Positions 1 to 9,437 of a DNA stretch of 64,000 bases are shown here, piece by piece. The DNA comes from Planctomycetaceae bacterium (GTDB lineage Bacteria; Planctomycetota; Planctomycetia; Pirellulales; Pirellulaceae), in the NCBI GenBank assembly GCA_002726515.1, contig PBTE01000199.1, forward strand, positions 38,276-102,275, in the 5' to 3' direction. Below the pieces are notes generated by a model, which ran no database searches, was not told where the DNA came from, and worked only from the letters and a program-made list of their open reading frames with translations. The position numbers were made by a program, and so were the translations under genes. How positions within the stretch are numbered: the stretch's first letter is position 1; each line of letters starts with the position of its first letter.

Positions 1-81
1 GATGCGGCTGACCTTTTCGACGCATCGGTGTTTTCCATTTTCCGCCTTCATCCAGATCTGTACTCAGAAAGACCAACATGA
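1..81 (+). CDS. 3' end of an unidentified gene (partial)
   Basis: Frame 1 is open from the first base and stops at a TGA at 79-81, giving a short tail that ends LHPDLYSERPT. The stop overlaps the ATG of the next gene in an ATGA arrangement (78-81), which is typical of translationally coupled genes in one operon. This overlap is the main support for a real coding end. The remaining 26 residues are too few to name a family. From context it may belong to the same sugar-acid pathway as the following SDR, but that is only inference. Confidence 0.55.
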   Translation, partial: DAADLFDASVFSIFRLHPDLYSERPT

Positions 82-890
82 CAAACAACTTGTTCAATCT
101 TGAAAATGAAACGGCGGTCGTTATCGGAGGCACCGGTGTATTGGGTGGCAGTATGGCGATGGCGCTGGCGGATGCAGGAGCCAGGGTGGCCGTTCTTGGG
201 CGCAACGAGGAACGTGGCCGACAGCGTGTCGACGAAATTGAATCCGCCGGGGGGATGGCCATGTTCCAGGCAGTCGACGCTCTGGATCGCGATTCGCTCG
301 TCGGAGCGAGAGAGGTCATCCGAGAAAAGTTCGGCCCGGTCAGCGTACTGGTCAACGCTGCCGGTGGCAATCGTCCCGACGCCACCTTGCCGCCAGGCAG
401 CGACTTCTGCCAGTTGCCCCTGGACGCCTGGAAAAGCGTGTTTGATCTCAATCTGGTCGGTGGTGTTCTGTTGCCTTGCCAGGTGTTTGGCGAGCAGATG
501 GTGGCCGCCAACCAGGGCAGTATTATCAACATTGCATCAATGTCGGGAATGATTCCCCTTTCCCGCGTGGTAGCCTATTCGGCGGCAAAGTCGGCCGTCA
601 TCAACCTGACACAGTTTTTGGCCCGTGAATGGGCGACCCAGGGTGTCCGCGTGAATGCCATCAGCCCGGGCTTCTTTCCTGCTGACCAGAACCGCGCCCT
701 GCTGTTCAACGACGATGGAACCTATTCTGAACGTGGCAGCCAGATCATCGGCCATACCGCCATGGGTCGCTTCGGCGAACCGGCCGAATTGTCCGGAGCA
801 ACCATCTGGCTGGCTGCCTCCAGGGCATCGTCTTTTGTGACGGGGCAGAATATTGTCGTGGACGGCGGATTCTCATCAATCACGATCTAG
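78..890 (+). CDS. SDR family NAD(P)-dependent oxidoreductase
   Basis: This is a classical short-chain dehydrogenase/reductase of 270 residues, the normal length for the family. It has the Rossmann glycine motif GGTGVLG (17-23), NAAG (93-96), Asn125, and the catalytic Ser154, Tyr167 and Lys171 (YSAAK). A PG pair and a C-terminal VDGG follow as expected. Substrate is not readable from the sequence. The sequence resembles the SDRs annotated as D-mannonate oxidoreductases (fructuronate reductases), and the neighbours (permease, Gfo/Idh/MocA enzyme, hydrolase) fit sugar-acid catabolism, so that is a reasonable guess. The start overlaps the upstream stop by 4 bp, implying co-translation with the truncated gene at the window edge. 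Confidence 0.9.
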   Translation: MTNNLFNLENETAVVIGGTGVLGGSMAMALADAGARVAVLGRNEERGRQRVDEIESAGGMAMFQAVDALDRDSLVGAREVIREKFGPVSVLVNAAGGNRPDATLPPGSDFCQLPLDAWKSVFDLNLVGGVLLPCQVFGEQMVAANQGSIINIASMSGMIPLSRVVAYSAAKSAVINLTQFLAREWATQGVRVNAISPGFFPADQNRALLFNDDGTYSERGSQIIGHTAMGRFGEPAELSGATIWLAASRASSFVTGQNIVVDGGFSSITI

Positions 891-1050
891 CCGGCAGACA
901 TTGCGCACCGGTGCATCCCAAAGCCTTGCAGGTGCGACGGACTGGCCACGAATTTTAACAACCCCAGCGGCGCCGCGGTTGCACTGCCTCGCAAAACCTT
1001 TGAATTTCCGTTTTTGCGTGCGGATCCCAGGTACAGCAAATTGCCGGCAA

Positions 1051-3219
1051 TCAGCGCTGCAGGACCCAGTCAACGGCCGCACGATCACGCTCTGCAGCGT
1101 CCCCGGACCATAACTCGACCTGTTCCAACGCACCGGCGGCCTGATAGGCGGCAGCGATGCTGGCAGGTAGTGAATCCTCTTCGCCCGCCAGCCAAACCGG
1201 AAGGGGTGCGGCCAGAGCCAGCGTGGTCGGCAGGTCCCCGTACTTGGCGGCACCCGGCAGAAAGTCCGGATCGCGGATGTCGAGCAACTGTCCAAAACGA
1301 AAACCTTGCGTATCAATAGCAGCCGCATCAATTGAGTTCCCCGCCAGTGCACAGGCAGCGGCCGCCCAATGACCCGCTCCACGTAATCCCAGCAAGGCGG
1401 TTCGCTGTGGCATTTCCTGGCGAGACCGGATCATCGCCAACGCCGTCAAAACGTCGTGGACCCGTTGGGCAAACACCGGGTGATTGTAACCGAACGTGTA
1501 AGCCGCAGCTTCGCGTAAAATTTCCAGTTGGCGGGGATTCTTGATTTCCAACGTGAATTCAACCTGACGCGTCTGTTCGAACGCCTTCTGTTCCACCAGG
1601 AATTCACCCTGACAGAACAAATCGACCCCCAGCACGGCGGCTCCAGCTTCCAGAAGTTGCTGGACGGAGGATCTTAACTTCCCATCGCAACCCCACAAGC
1701 CCGCCTTGCCTTGCGCATCCAGCCAAACAGTCGTCTGACCGTTCCAGTTGGCAGGAGACAAATAAGTGAAGGGCAACTCTTCTCCGTGGGGCCGATTCCG
1801 CAGAACACCTGATTCCATCCGGTATCCGTCGCGCTGTTGCTGGTCGGTAACTTGCGTTTCCAGATCGCTGCTCGCAGGAACACCGCGGCCCAGCAGCACC
1901 TTCCATGCTTCCCCCACGACTTCTCTGTACCTGGCCAGGGAACTGGAGTCATGGGGCGCCAGTCCGTCCAGCTGTTTTTTTGAGTCCTCGTGCCACCACT
2001 GCAACACGTTGCGTTCCGCCTCGGCGCCAGCGGCTGGCTGCGGATGTTGATCATCCCAGACACTCATTTCCGCGCAGGTCAAACGCTGATAGTCTCTTTC
2101 TTCGATCGGTTCGGTCAGGCCGATCTTAAGGTGACGATTGAACCATCGATACATGGCGTGTCGACTGACAGAATTATAATTATGTTTAAACTCCGTCCGA
2201 TCCACGAGTTCAACGTTGTCGCGAGCCCCCATCATTTCGTAATGCTGACGAAGTTCCGGAAATCCCTGTTCGCCCAAATCAATGGTCCAATCGTCCGCAG
2301 AAGAAAGGAGCAGCGGTTTGGGAGCAAACAGAGCGGTGATCTCGATGTTACCCGTACCAATCCGCAACCCGCATGCATTCTCACAGGTACAGCCCCCCTG
2401 CATCCCGGTCGAAGGCATCACGGCCGGAAAACAGACGGCCAGCCGCGGGTCCAGGGCTCCGGTAATCAGTGTTTGAGTTCCTCCGCCACTGGCTCCGGTC
2501 ATCGCCAGCCGGTCCGGGTCGACATCGGGCAACTCGCTGATGAAATCGAGGGCCCGGATACAATTGTAGGTCTGCAAACCCATCACACTTTGAGCGTGGG
2601 CTTCCGCCTGCGCGCTGTACAGTCCCCAATTTTTGAGCGTGTTCATTTCGGACAACTGTTTTGCAAACAAATGCGCCAAGTCCAGCGACAACTGCGCGCT
2701 GTCCGCGTAGCCGATCATGTCGTAGTGAAACACCACACACCCCATCCGCGCAAGTTGCACACAACGGGCTTGCAACGGGCTGCGGCCACCCTCGAAAAAT
2801 TGCTCGGCTCCCTGCTCGAATTCCTTGCGTATTTCTACCTCCGTTTTTTCGTGAAAGCGGCCGCCGGGCCAGTGCCCATGAGGAGACAGGACTCCCGGAT
2901 GATTCCCCACACTCTCCTGAGGTCGATAGAGATTGCCTGTCACGAAGAAACCAGGCATGGATTCAAAGTACACCTTCTCCACCAGATAATCCGCTCGATC
3001 AACCCGACCGTGAATGACCGCGTTCAGCGGCGTTTTGGTAGGCATCGGCCACAGGCCCAACGACACCAGCAGACGACGACGGACTTGTTGGGCGCGCTGT
3101 TGCCACTGGTCAAGCGATACCGGCGGATTGAAAGGAAAATGGCCATCCAGATGGTTCAGCGCTTCAAGTCGCCGATCTCCGGGCAGTTCACCACGCAGAG
3201 CGAGGGGAGGATTTGTCAT
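1051..3219 (-). CDS. Two-part alpha/beta-hydrolase (acetyl-xylan-esterase-like)
   Basis: The protein has 722 residues. The first ~370 form an alpha/beta-hydrolase: nucleophile elbow GASGGG with Ser244, candidate acid Asp309 or Asp310 in SSADDWT, and a candidate His346 in EFKHNYN. A second, more degenerate hydrolase-like half follows (about 480-720) with a GLRGAGHWAA elbow that lacks a serine. No clear signal peptide is visible from the chosen start. Large hydrolases of this kind are abundant in planctomycetes and are usually annotated as acetyl xylan esterases or dienelactone-hydrolase relatives. Substrate is unknown; cleavage of an ester on a sugar or polysaccharide fits the neighbours. It lies convergent to the SDR gene and is last in a minus-strand series. 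Confidence 0.8.
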   Translation of the reverse strand: MTNPPLALRGELPGDRRLEALNHLDGHFPFNPPVSLDQWQQRAQQVRRRLLVSLGLWPMPTKTPLNAVIHGRVDRADYLVEKVYFESMPGFFVTGNLYRPQESVGNHPGVLSPHGHWPGGRFHEKTEVEIRKEFEQGAEQFFEGGRSPLQARCVQLARMGCVVFHYDMIGYADSAQLSLDLAHLFAKQLSEMNTLKNWGLYSAQAEAHAQSVMGLQTYNCIRALDFISELPDVDPDRLAMTGASGGGTQTLITGALDPRLAVCFPAVMPSTGMQGGCTCENACGLRIGTGNIEITALFAPKPLLLSSADDWTIDLGEQGFPELRQHYEMMGARDNVELVDRTEFKHNYNSVSRHAMYRWFNRHLKIGLTEPIEERDYQRLTCAEMSVWDDQHPQPAAGAEAERNVLQWWHEDSKKQLDGLAPHDSSSLARYREVVGEAWKVLLGRGVPASSDLETQVTDQQQRDGYRMESGVLRNRPHGEELPFTYLSPANWNGQTTVWLDAQGKAGLWGCDGKLRSSVQQLLEAGAAVLGVDLFCQGEFLVEQKAFEQTRQVEFTLEIKNPRQLEILREAAAYTFGYNHPVFAQRVHDVLTALAMIRSRQEMPQRTALLGLRGAGHWAAAACALAGNSIDAAAIDTQGFRFGQLLDIRDPDFLPGAAKYGDLPTTLALAAPLPVWLAGEEDSLPASIAAAYQAAGALEQVELWSGDAAERDRAAVDWVLQR

Positions 3220-3356
3220 GGCAGAACCTGGGGGAACTGGGAAGATACTTCGTTTCTATTTCGCGGAGTCGTGTGCTGCCGACGCTCTGTCGTTTTGAAT
3301 CCGCCCTCTTTAAACACCTTCCGGATGACGGACGATCGGCTGCGGACTGCAGGCTC

Positions 3357-4679
3357 TTATTCCGACTTGGCCTCAGGGCCGATAAAGTCACGCGGCAGTG
3401 TTACCCAAATGTGCAGGACGAACAAGAGGACAATGATCAGAGCGACCCCACTTAAACCCGTGAAGGCGCTACCGTAGTTGTCGATGTACCCCTGGTCTTT
3501 GAGCGCTCCAATAAACGGTGACGCAAGTGAAGGGAAGGAGCTAAAGACATTCAACAGGCCGAGGGATGTCGAACGGGCTGCGGGATCGATGACCTCAAAC
3601 GTGGTCGTCCAGAGGTTGGTATTGTAGACGCCAAGGGCCAGACCAAAGAAGACCATCGCGGTGGCAATCAACCATTCGGACTCGCTCGTTCCGATGATCA
3701 GAAGCGCTGGGATCCAGGCGACCATTGCGATTGCGCAGGTCGCGACGCGTCCGCCCCGCCAACGACGTGACCATCGATCCGCCACGACACCTCCCAGCAA
3801 CAGGCCAACTATCGAGGAAATCTGAATCCAGACCGTGGAAAAACGTCCCGCATCCCCCAGGGTCATGTCGAAAGTGTCATGAAAATATTTGGCCAGCCAG
3901 CCGCTTCGAGCGGTCATCACCAGAGCGAACAGTAGGAAGATGATAGCCAGGATCCAAAATGAAGGCACACGCAGTACCGAGTGGAGCGTCTTCCAAAAGC
4001 CGTGGGAACCTTCTTCGCTACTCAAGCTTTTTCCTTGGCTGCGTTCGGTCCGTTCCGGCTCACGTAGAAACAGGGTCAAGATCACTATCAGCCCAGCGCC
4101 GATCAGGCTAAAGGCGAGCATCGCGGTCCGCCAACCGGCCAGGTCACCGACCAGGGGAAGCGTCCAAGAGGGCGCTTCTGCAATGGACCCTCCTGCCCAG
4201 CCGGCCGCAATGACAGCAGCGGTTTGGGACATCAAGTAGATGGCGACGGCCGTGGAGCGAATCTTGGGAGAAAAGCAGTCGGCCATGATGCCCCCAATGG
4301 CAGGTACGCTGGCCGCTTGTGCAAAACCGAGGCACGCGCGTAATACCAGGAGTTGGCGAAAGCTATCCGCCCAGGCCATGGCACCGAGGGCCAAAACACT
4401 AGCGGTTAGACTGTAAATCAGAATGTTACGGCGCCGAAAACGGTCGCTGAGGTAACCCATGAAAAACTGTGAAAATCCGTAAGGGAAGATGAACGCCGGC
4501 ATCAGCCATCCCTGTTGAACCTCTGACAAACCGAGTGTTTCCTTGAGTGGCGGCAGAACAAAGAAGATCATCTCTCGGTGCAAGAACAGTGTGAAATAAT
4601 TCAGCGAAACCAGCAGCAAGATAAACCATCGATCCGATGGATCGGACGGTTCGTTCAACTTTGAATTTGATTCAATCAT
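3357..4679 (-). CDS. MFS transporter, sugar-acid/anion symporter type
   Basis: This is a 440-residue polytopic membrane protein with about 12 hydrophobic segments. The MFS loop signature appears as GYLSDRFRRRN between helices 2 and 3, with a second copy, GGVVADRWSRRWRG, in the second half. It belongs broadly to the anion:cation symporter or hexuronate-type carriers. The frame is open further upstream to 4820, but the ATG at 4679 (MIESNSK) is preferred: it avoids overlap with the next gene and sits just before the first charged segment and transmembrane helix. The gap to the upstream Gfo/Idh/MocA gene is 46 bp, so co-transcription is likely. Its probable role is uptake of the substrate handled by the neighbouring dehydrogenases; the substrate itself is inferred. 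Confidence 0.87.
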   Translation of the reverse strand: MIESNSKLNEPSDPSDRWFILLLVSLNYFTLFLHREMIFFVLPPLKETLGLSEVQQGWLMPAFIFPYGFSQFFMGYLSDRFRRRNILIYSLTASVLALGAMAWADSFRQLLVLRACLGFAQAASVPAIGGIMADCFSPKIRSTAVAIYLMSQTAAVIAAGWAGGSIAEAPSWTLPLVGDLAGWRTAMLAFSLIGAGLIVILTLFLREPERTERSQGKSLSSEEGSHGFWKTLHSVLRVPSFWILAIIFLLFALVMTARSGWLAKYFHDTFDMTLGDAGRFSTVWIQISSIVGLLLGGVVADRWSRRWRGGRVATCAIAMVAWIPALLIIGTSESEWLIATAMVFFGLALGVYNTNLWTTTFEVIDPAARSTSLGLLNVFSSFPSLASPFIGALKDQGYIDNYGSAFTGLSGVALIIVLLFVLHIWVTLPRDFIGPEAKSE

Positions 4680-4725
4680 GGAGTTGTGCGGCGATGGAAT
4701 GCCGATCCTAGCAAGGGATTCGAAA

Positions 4726-6000
4726 TCACAAGGGGACGCATACCTGGGGTTGTGGCTCGTACTGAATATCGACCGCCACCCCTCCGTTGAGAACAGAATG
4801 GCGAGCAGCTTCCGTGACAAGTTCGTTCATCCAACTGTTAGCGGGCGTGGCAATTAAACCTTTGGCGTCAATCGCTTCGATAGCGCCTTGCCGCCCACTT
4901 AACGCCGCCTCGGAGTCTTCTTCGCCGCCGGCCCGATTGACCCGGATCGCAGCCTGAACCAGCGCTTCAATCGACTCATAACCGTAACCGACTGGCTTGA
5001 GACCATCACCCATCCACGGCACCAGCTTAAGATAGTCCGGATTGACATAGCGAAACAGTGCCCCATCCCCCGCTGGTTTTACAAAACCATACTCAACACC
5101 GCGAAACTGGTCGTTGTGTTTGATCACAGCACCCCGTTTCCCGTCGTCACAGAACAGGGTGATACCCTGATCATTCGTTCCCGCCCCGTCATCGGGGTAA
5201 CCCAGACCGTTGATCACGTTCAATACGCCCCCATTCTCGAAAATCACCCGACCTGTGGCCCACAGGAAGCCCTCGTTACCGTTGGGGAACGTACCTTTGA
5301 TGCCAATCACCGAAACATTGACAGGCCGCAAGCCGGTGATGAAGTTGACCTGATCCACATAATGGCAACCCACGTAAGTGAAAGCATCGTAGGCGTCGCA
5401 GGTAAACCAGTTCTGGAAGTTTGAATGGCGGTAGTACCAGGACTCTATCATCCGTGCTTCGCCCATACGGAATTCACCATAGCGTCCATCCCGGTATTCG
5501 CGCCGGGCCAGCAGCGCCCTGCGGTCAAACCGTTTGTGGTACTCGATTCCCACGAACAACCCCTTCTCCCGCGCAAGCTGTTCGATTTCGACCGCATGCT
5601 GACACGTTTGAACCAAAGGCTTGACACAGAGGACATGTTGGTTGGCCTGAAGTGCATAACGCGCCATGTCGTAGTGCAGAGCATCGGGTGTCGCTAAAAA
5701 CACAACCTGCCGCGGTTCCATGCGATCAATCACCTGGCGATATCCGTCGGGGTCTTTCGCGTCCGGATTTCGGGTGTAGTCGGGCACCGGTTGAAAACTG
5801 TGTCCGGGAAAAGCAGAGCGTATCCCTTCGGCTTCGGCCAGGGCACGCACGGTGCCTGCTGTCCGCGAACAAACGGTAAGGTCTCGCACCAACCCCAAAC
5901 GCTGCAGGTGATAGAGCGAAGGCAGTAACTGGTCGTGGCAGATCATACCGCCCCCTACCAGTGTCACATCGACGGGAGTCCCGTGGTCCGGTGATGTCAT
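4726..6000 (-). CDS. Gfo/Idh/MocA family oxidoreductase
   Basis: The protein has 424 residues, with an N-terminal Rossmann fold (VTLVGGGMICHDQLLPSL) and the family's CVKPL segment, the counterpart of the usual EKP motif with its catalytic lysine. GIEYHKRFDRR follows. The C-terminal half has the alpha/beta substrate domain (HYVDQVNFITG, ENGGVLNVING). Such enzymes oxidise or reduce hydroxyls of sugars, inositols or amino-sugars with NAD(P). The start overlaps the stop of the aminotransferase gene by 4 bp (ATGA at 5997-6000), indicating translational coupling. An aminotransferase plus a Gfo/Idh/MocA enzyme often serve making or breaking amino-sugars or aminocyclitols; here a catabolic role with the adjacent permease is more likely, but this is inference. 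Confidence 0.88.
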   Translation of the reverse strand: MTSPDHGTPVDVTLVGGGMICHDQLLPSLYHLQRLGLVRDLTVCSRTAGTVRALAEAEGIRSAFPGHSFQPVPDYTRNPDAKDPDGYRQVIDRMEPRQVVFLATPDALHYDMARYALQANQHVLCVKPLVQTCQHAVEIEQLAREKGLFVGIEYHKRFDRRALLARREYRDGRYGEFRMGEARMIESWYYRHSNFQNWFTCDAYDAFTYVGCHYVDQVNFITGLRPVNVSVIGIKGTFPNGNEGFLWATGRVIFENGGVLNVINGLGYPDDGAGTNDQGITLFCDDGKRGAVIKHNDQFRGVEYGFVKPAGDGALFRYVNPDYLKLVPWMGDGLKPVGYGYESIEALVQAAIRVNRAGGEEDSEAALSGRQGAIEAIDAKGLIATPANSWMNELVTEAARHSVLNGGVAVDIQYEPQPQVCVPL

Positions 6001-7388
6001 GTCGTGGCACCCACTACGCGAGAACCCATCACGTCATGCAGGGTCTCTTTGATGCCGCCCGGTCCATAGAGCCCATCATCGATGGCCTCGCGCGTGATAC
6101 TCAGTGGTGGGCAAAACTTGTTGGCCCCATATCCCTTGCCGACGGGCGCAAACAGGAGGTTGCCCCGCTGAAAACACTTTTCGCAGAACTCGAATGCGGC
6201 CTGGGGATCGGGCGTCAGTGATTGCCTGTTGTCGAAGAACAGCAGGGCCGCCACCAGCCCCACACCGCCAACTTCGACCCGTTCATTATATGGAGCGGCA
6301 ATTTCTTGCAGGGCTCCCAGCAGGTATTCGCCCGTGGCGGCCGCATTCTGAATCATTCCTTCCTCAAGAATCGCCTCCAGGCTCGCCAACGCCGCGACGC
6401 TCGGCAGGGGGCTTCCCGTGTGAGTGCTTGTCATCTCACCCGGTCCATAGAGATCCATGTAACGTTCGCTGCCGATTACAGCCGAAAGAGGCAACGAACT
6501 GGAAATCCCCTTCCCGCAGGGAACCAGGTCGGGCACGATACCATAGTGCTCGAAGGCAAACAATTTGCCCGTACGACCAAACCCGGCTTGCACTTCATCG
6601 AAAATCAGGGCAGCGTCATGTTCATCACACCAGGCCCGCAGCGCCTGGGCATAATCTACCGGCATGAGCTTGGCCTCACGTCCTTGAAACGTTTCAGCCA
6701 TCACACCCGCCACGTCGCCGGGCGCCACGCCGGCTTCGGCCAGTGAATCGGTGAACGAAGAAAAACTCGGATCCTTCGTATCGATGCTGCTGGGGAACGG
6801 AACTTGGATGAAACTCGGGTTAGGGTCAAGCCACTCGGCGGATCCCCCGGCCAGCTGCGCACCGTAGGTTCTGCCGTGGAAACCACCGGCATAGGTCACA
6901 ATGACACGTTTCTTTGGATTGCTGCGGATACCTCGCGTCCGCGCCAGTTTGATGCAGACTTCGGTGGCTTCGGAACCCGTGGTAAGCAGAAAGACCCGGC
7001 TCAACGGATCGGGCGCCACTTCGACAAGTTTGGCCGCCAGGCTGGCGCGCGCCTGATGCGCAAAAACATAAGTCATCAAGGGCTTGGAAGACGCAAGGTG
7101 TTCTTGCAAAGCTTGCATGATGCGAGGATGGTTATGTCCCGCGTTTCCAACGAGCACCCCGGAACTCCAGTCGATCCACTGGTTACCGTATCCATCCCGT
7201 ACGAGAAAGCCTTCCGCTTGATTCCAGATCAATGGTGGCTGTCCGCGCATTGAACGCGCTTCCGAGTGACGCAACTGTTCGAAGATGGGTAGCGATTCGG
7301 CTACCGGCAAATCGGTGCAGATCGTACGGAAGACCGTCTCGATAGGATCCGTTGCGCACGGTTCAAGAGAAAACTCTGTCGCTGCCAT
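5997..7388 (-). CDS. Class III PLP-dependent aminotransferase
   Basis: This is a fold-type I, class III aminotransferase of 463 residues, the usual family length. Visible motifs are TGSEATE (137-143) for the PLP phosphate, HGRTYG from His171, DEVQAGFGRTG with Asp264 for the PLP ring nitrogen, and Lys293 in CGKGISS as the Schiff-base lysine. It resembles 4-aminobutyrate, ornithine and other omega-amino-acid aminotransferases. The specific donor and acceptor cannot be read. It is the first gene of a minus-strand series (aminotransferase, Gfo/Idh/MocA enzyme, MFS permease, hydrolase), divergent from the conserved unknown gene at 7790. Confidence 0.88.
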   Translation of the reverse strand: MAATEFSLEPCATDPIETVFRTICTDLPVAESLPIFEQLRHSEARSMRGQPPLIWNQAEGFLVRDGYGNQWIDWSSGVLVGNAGHNHPRIMQALQEHLASSKPLMTYVFAHQARASLAAKLVEVAPDPLSRVFLLTTGSEATEVCIKLARTRGIRSNPKKRVIVTYAGGFHGRTYGAQLAGGSAEWLDPNPSFIQVPFPSSIDTKDPSFSSFTDSLAEAGVAPGDVAGVMAETFQGREAKLMPVDYAQALRAWCDEHDAALIFDEVQAGFGRTGKLFAFEHYGIVPDLVPCGKGISSSLPLSAVIGSERYMDLYGPGEMTSTHTGSPLPSVAALASLEAILEEGMIQNAAATGEYLLGALQEIAAPYNERVEVGGVGLVAALLFFDNRQSLTPDPQAAFEFCEKCFQRGNLLFAPVGKGYGANKFCPPLSITREAIDDGLYGPGGIKETLHDVMGSRVVGATT

Positions 7389-7789
7389 GGAAGGGTTCCT
7401 GTTTGTCCTGGGTTGTGCAACTCGAAAGGCGGATGTCGGAGCGACATCAAATTGGATCTGGTGCCTCGAATGCCGGCAAAAATTCGATTATAATGGCCTG
7501 TTTGACCCAGGCAACCGCAGAACGCCCGGACACGCAGTGATGTAGGCAAGATCGCAGGGAGGGAAAGTATCCGGACATCCGGCTGAGACTCGAAAATCTT
7601 CAGGGTCATGCTGGGCCTGTCCAGCCATCATTTACCAGGGTCCTCAACGTGTACTTCCAACATTGATCTGCCAGGCTCCCATCTGTCGAAAATTGATTCC
7701 CGTTTGAAAGCACCGGCACTCTTGATGTTTGTCGTGTGGCCACCTTATCGCCGAAACTTTACACCACATCGTTCGCTCATCCAAATCTC
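7389..7789. other. Divergent intergenic region, 401 bp
   Basis: This region separates two divergent genes and should carry promoters for both. A perfect TATAAT hexamer lies at 7489-7494 on the plus strand, but no convincing -35 box is seen at the right distance, so no promoter is called. No RNA gene, convincing small ORF or repeat was recognised. Confidence 0.45.
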
Positions 7790-8989
7790 ATGAAAATTGC
7801 CGCTATCGTGACCTGCCTTCGACGTCGTTCCCACGCACATGTGGTGCTCGAGAACTTTCTGGAACCCTACCTGTTCAACGGCCGCAAGATCCAGCCGGAT
7901 TGTCAGGTCGTTTCCATGTACGCCGACCAGTTACCCCCCAAACGAGGAATGGCTCGGGAGGTTGCCAAACGATATGGCATCCGCATGTACCCGACGATCG
8001 CTCAGGCACTCCGCCACGGTGCACGTCGATTGAACGTTGACGCTGTCCTGCTGATTGGCGAGCACGGAACGTACCGCCGTAACCGGCTGGGACAGAAACG
8101 TTATCCCCGCAAACGTTTTTTTGATGAAATCGTGGCCGTCATGCGCGCCAGTGGCCGGACGGTTCCAATCTTCAACGACAAACATCTAAGCTACCGCTGG
8201 GACTGGGCACGGGAGATGTATGACACGAGTTGCGAGCTGGGCATTCCGTTCATGGCTGGTAGCTCCGTAACACTTGCTCAGCGACGTCCGCCTCTGGAAC
8301 TTCCGTCCGGTGCGAAGATCGCGGAAGCCGTTGCAGTTCATGGAGGGCCAGTCGAGTCGTATGACTTCCATGCGATGGAACTGCTTCAATCGTTTGTTGA
8401 ATCACGTGCGGGAGGGGAAACCGGCGTTGTGAGTGTCGAGTACCTGGAAGGCAACCGGTTGCTGAAAGGTGACTGGTCGCCGTCTCTGGCCCATGCAGCC
8501 CTGGCGGCTGAACTCGGCAGGGCCCCCAAATCACTGAACCAAATTCCTGGCGAGCCAAAGGTCCCTGCCCGTGGCGCAATCATCCGTTACGCTGACGGGT
8601 TCAAGGCGACCATGTTGACCGTCGGACAGAATGACATGCGTTGGAGTTTTGCCTGTCGCCTACAGGGTGAGCGCCGCCCGCGAGCTACGAACTTGTACGT
8701 CGGGCCATGGGACAATCGCAACCTTTTTAAAGCACTTTGCCATGCCATCCAGCATCATTTTCGCACCGGGCGAGCACCCTATCCGGTGGAGCGGACGCTG
8801 TTGAGCACCGGATTGACACAGGCACTCATGCAGGCCCGCCAACAACCGGGTATCCCCGTACAAACACCCCATCTAGAATTTCCGTACAAGGCCCGCAGCT
8901 TTCGTGCGATGCGCGAAATGGGTGCCACGTGGGACATCATTACCGAAGACATCCCCGAACCTCGTGGAATGGATTCCTTTTGCGGTTGA
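7790..8989 (+). CDS. Conserved protein of unknown function (sugar-gene-associated)
   Basis: The protein has 399 residues, starting at ATG 7790 (MKIAAIVT). I recognise the pattern, including LLIGEHGTY, PVFN/PIFNDKHLS followed by an SYRWDWAREMYD-type segment, and ESYDFHAMELLQ with AGGETGV, as an orphan family seen in planctomycetes and acidobacteria near Gfo/Idh/MocA genes. It has no named domain that I can recall. The N-terminus looks like the first strand of a nucleotide-binding or GFO-like fold but lacks a clean GxGxxG. It has no signal peptide or membrane segment, so it is probably cytoplasmic. An upstream in-frame TTG at 7736 is possible, but the ATG gives the conserved MKIAAIVT start. The function is unknown. 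Confidence 0.8.
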   Translation: MKIAAIVTCLRRRSHAHVVLENFLEPYLFNGRKIQPDCQVVSMYADQLPPKRGMAREVAKRYGIRMYPTIAQALRHGARRLNVDAVLLIGEHGTYRRNRLGQKRYPRKRFFDEIVAVMRASGRTVPIFNDKHLSYRWDWAREMYDTSCELGIPFMAGSSVTLAQRRPPLELPSGAKIAEAVAVHGGPVESYDFHAMELLQSFVESRAGGETGVVSVEYLEGNRLLKGDWSPSLAHAALAAELGRAPKSLNQIPGEPKVPARGAIIRYADGFKATMLTVGQNDMRWSFACRLQGERRPRATNLYVGPWDNRNLFKALCHAIQHHFRTGRAPYPVERTLLSTGLTQALMQARQQPGIPVQTPHLEFPYKARSFRAMREMGATWDIITEDIPEPRGMDSFCG

Positions 8990-9437
8990 GTGCGGTGTGT
9001 TCGCACAATCCTTCGTGGCGGTTTCGAGAACGATTTCCACGCCCTCTGCAAGCGGGCAATCAAGCGACCCGGCTGACAAATCAGTGCAGCACTTTGTGAA
9101 AGCGTTCTCTCACCGTCTTCTCGTGGTATCTGCCAATCGCCAGCGTCCTTGACCAAAAGAGTTGCAAGATGAGAATCTGTCGGGGATTGCCGATGGGTGT
9201 CAGACCGTCGGAATGATGCTCAGAGAGCGTCCAGATGCTGGAAATTCTCCGGCGAAAGATCGTGAATTCCCTGGGAAAAAGTTGGCGAATTCTTCAGAAA
9301 CCGTAACCTGTCCAGACCACACATGCCTTACTCCTTGCCACCGAGGCGCGAAACGGCTATACTAAGGCTTCGAGAATTAGTCTCGTCGTATGCGTATCAT
9401 ATTTCATTCCTGTGTTTCCCTCATCGGAGATTTTCTC
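8990..9437. other. Intergenic region, 448 bp, with a promoter at its 3' end
   Basis: No gene is recognised between the unknown gene and the DUF1559 gene. The short frames here are not convincing. The only supported element is the sigma70-like promoter at 9335-9363, listed separately. Confidence 0.5.
9335..9363 (+). promoter_or_regulatory. Sigma70-type promoter upstream of the DUF1559 gene
   Basis: TTGCCA (9335-9340) and TATACT (9358-9363) are separated by exactly 17 bp. Each hexamer matches the consensus at 5 of 6 positions. Transcription would start near 9370, about 68 nt before the preferred GTG start at 9438. This is the best promoter match found by eye in the window. Confidence 0.6.

Noticed and set aside
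1990..3477. 495-residue plus-strand open frame
   Set aside because: It lies opposite the alpha/beta-hydrolase gene, which has clear catalytic motifs; the plus-strand translation is rich in Arg, His and Gln with no recognisable family.
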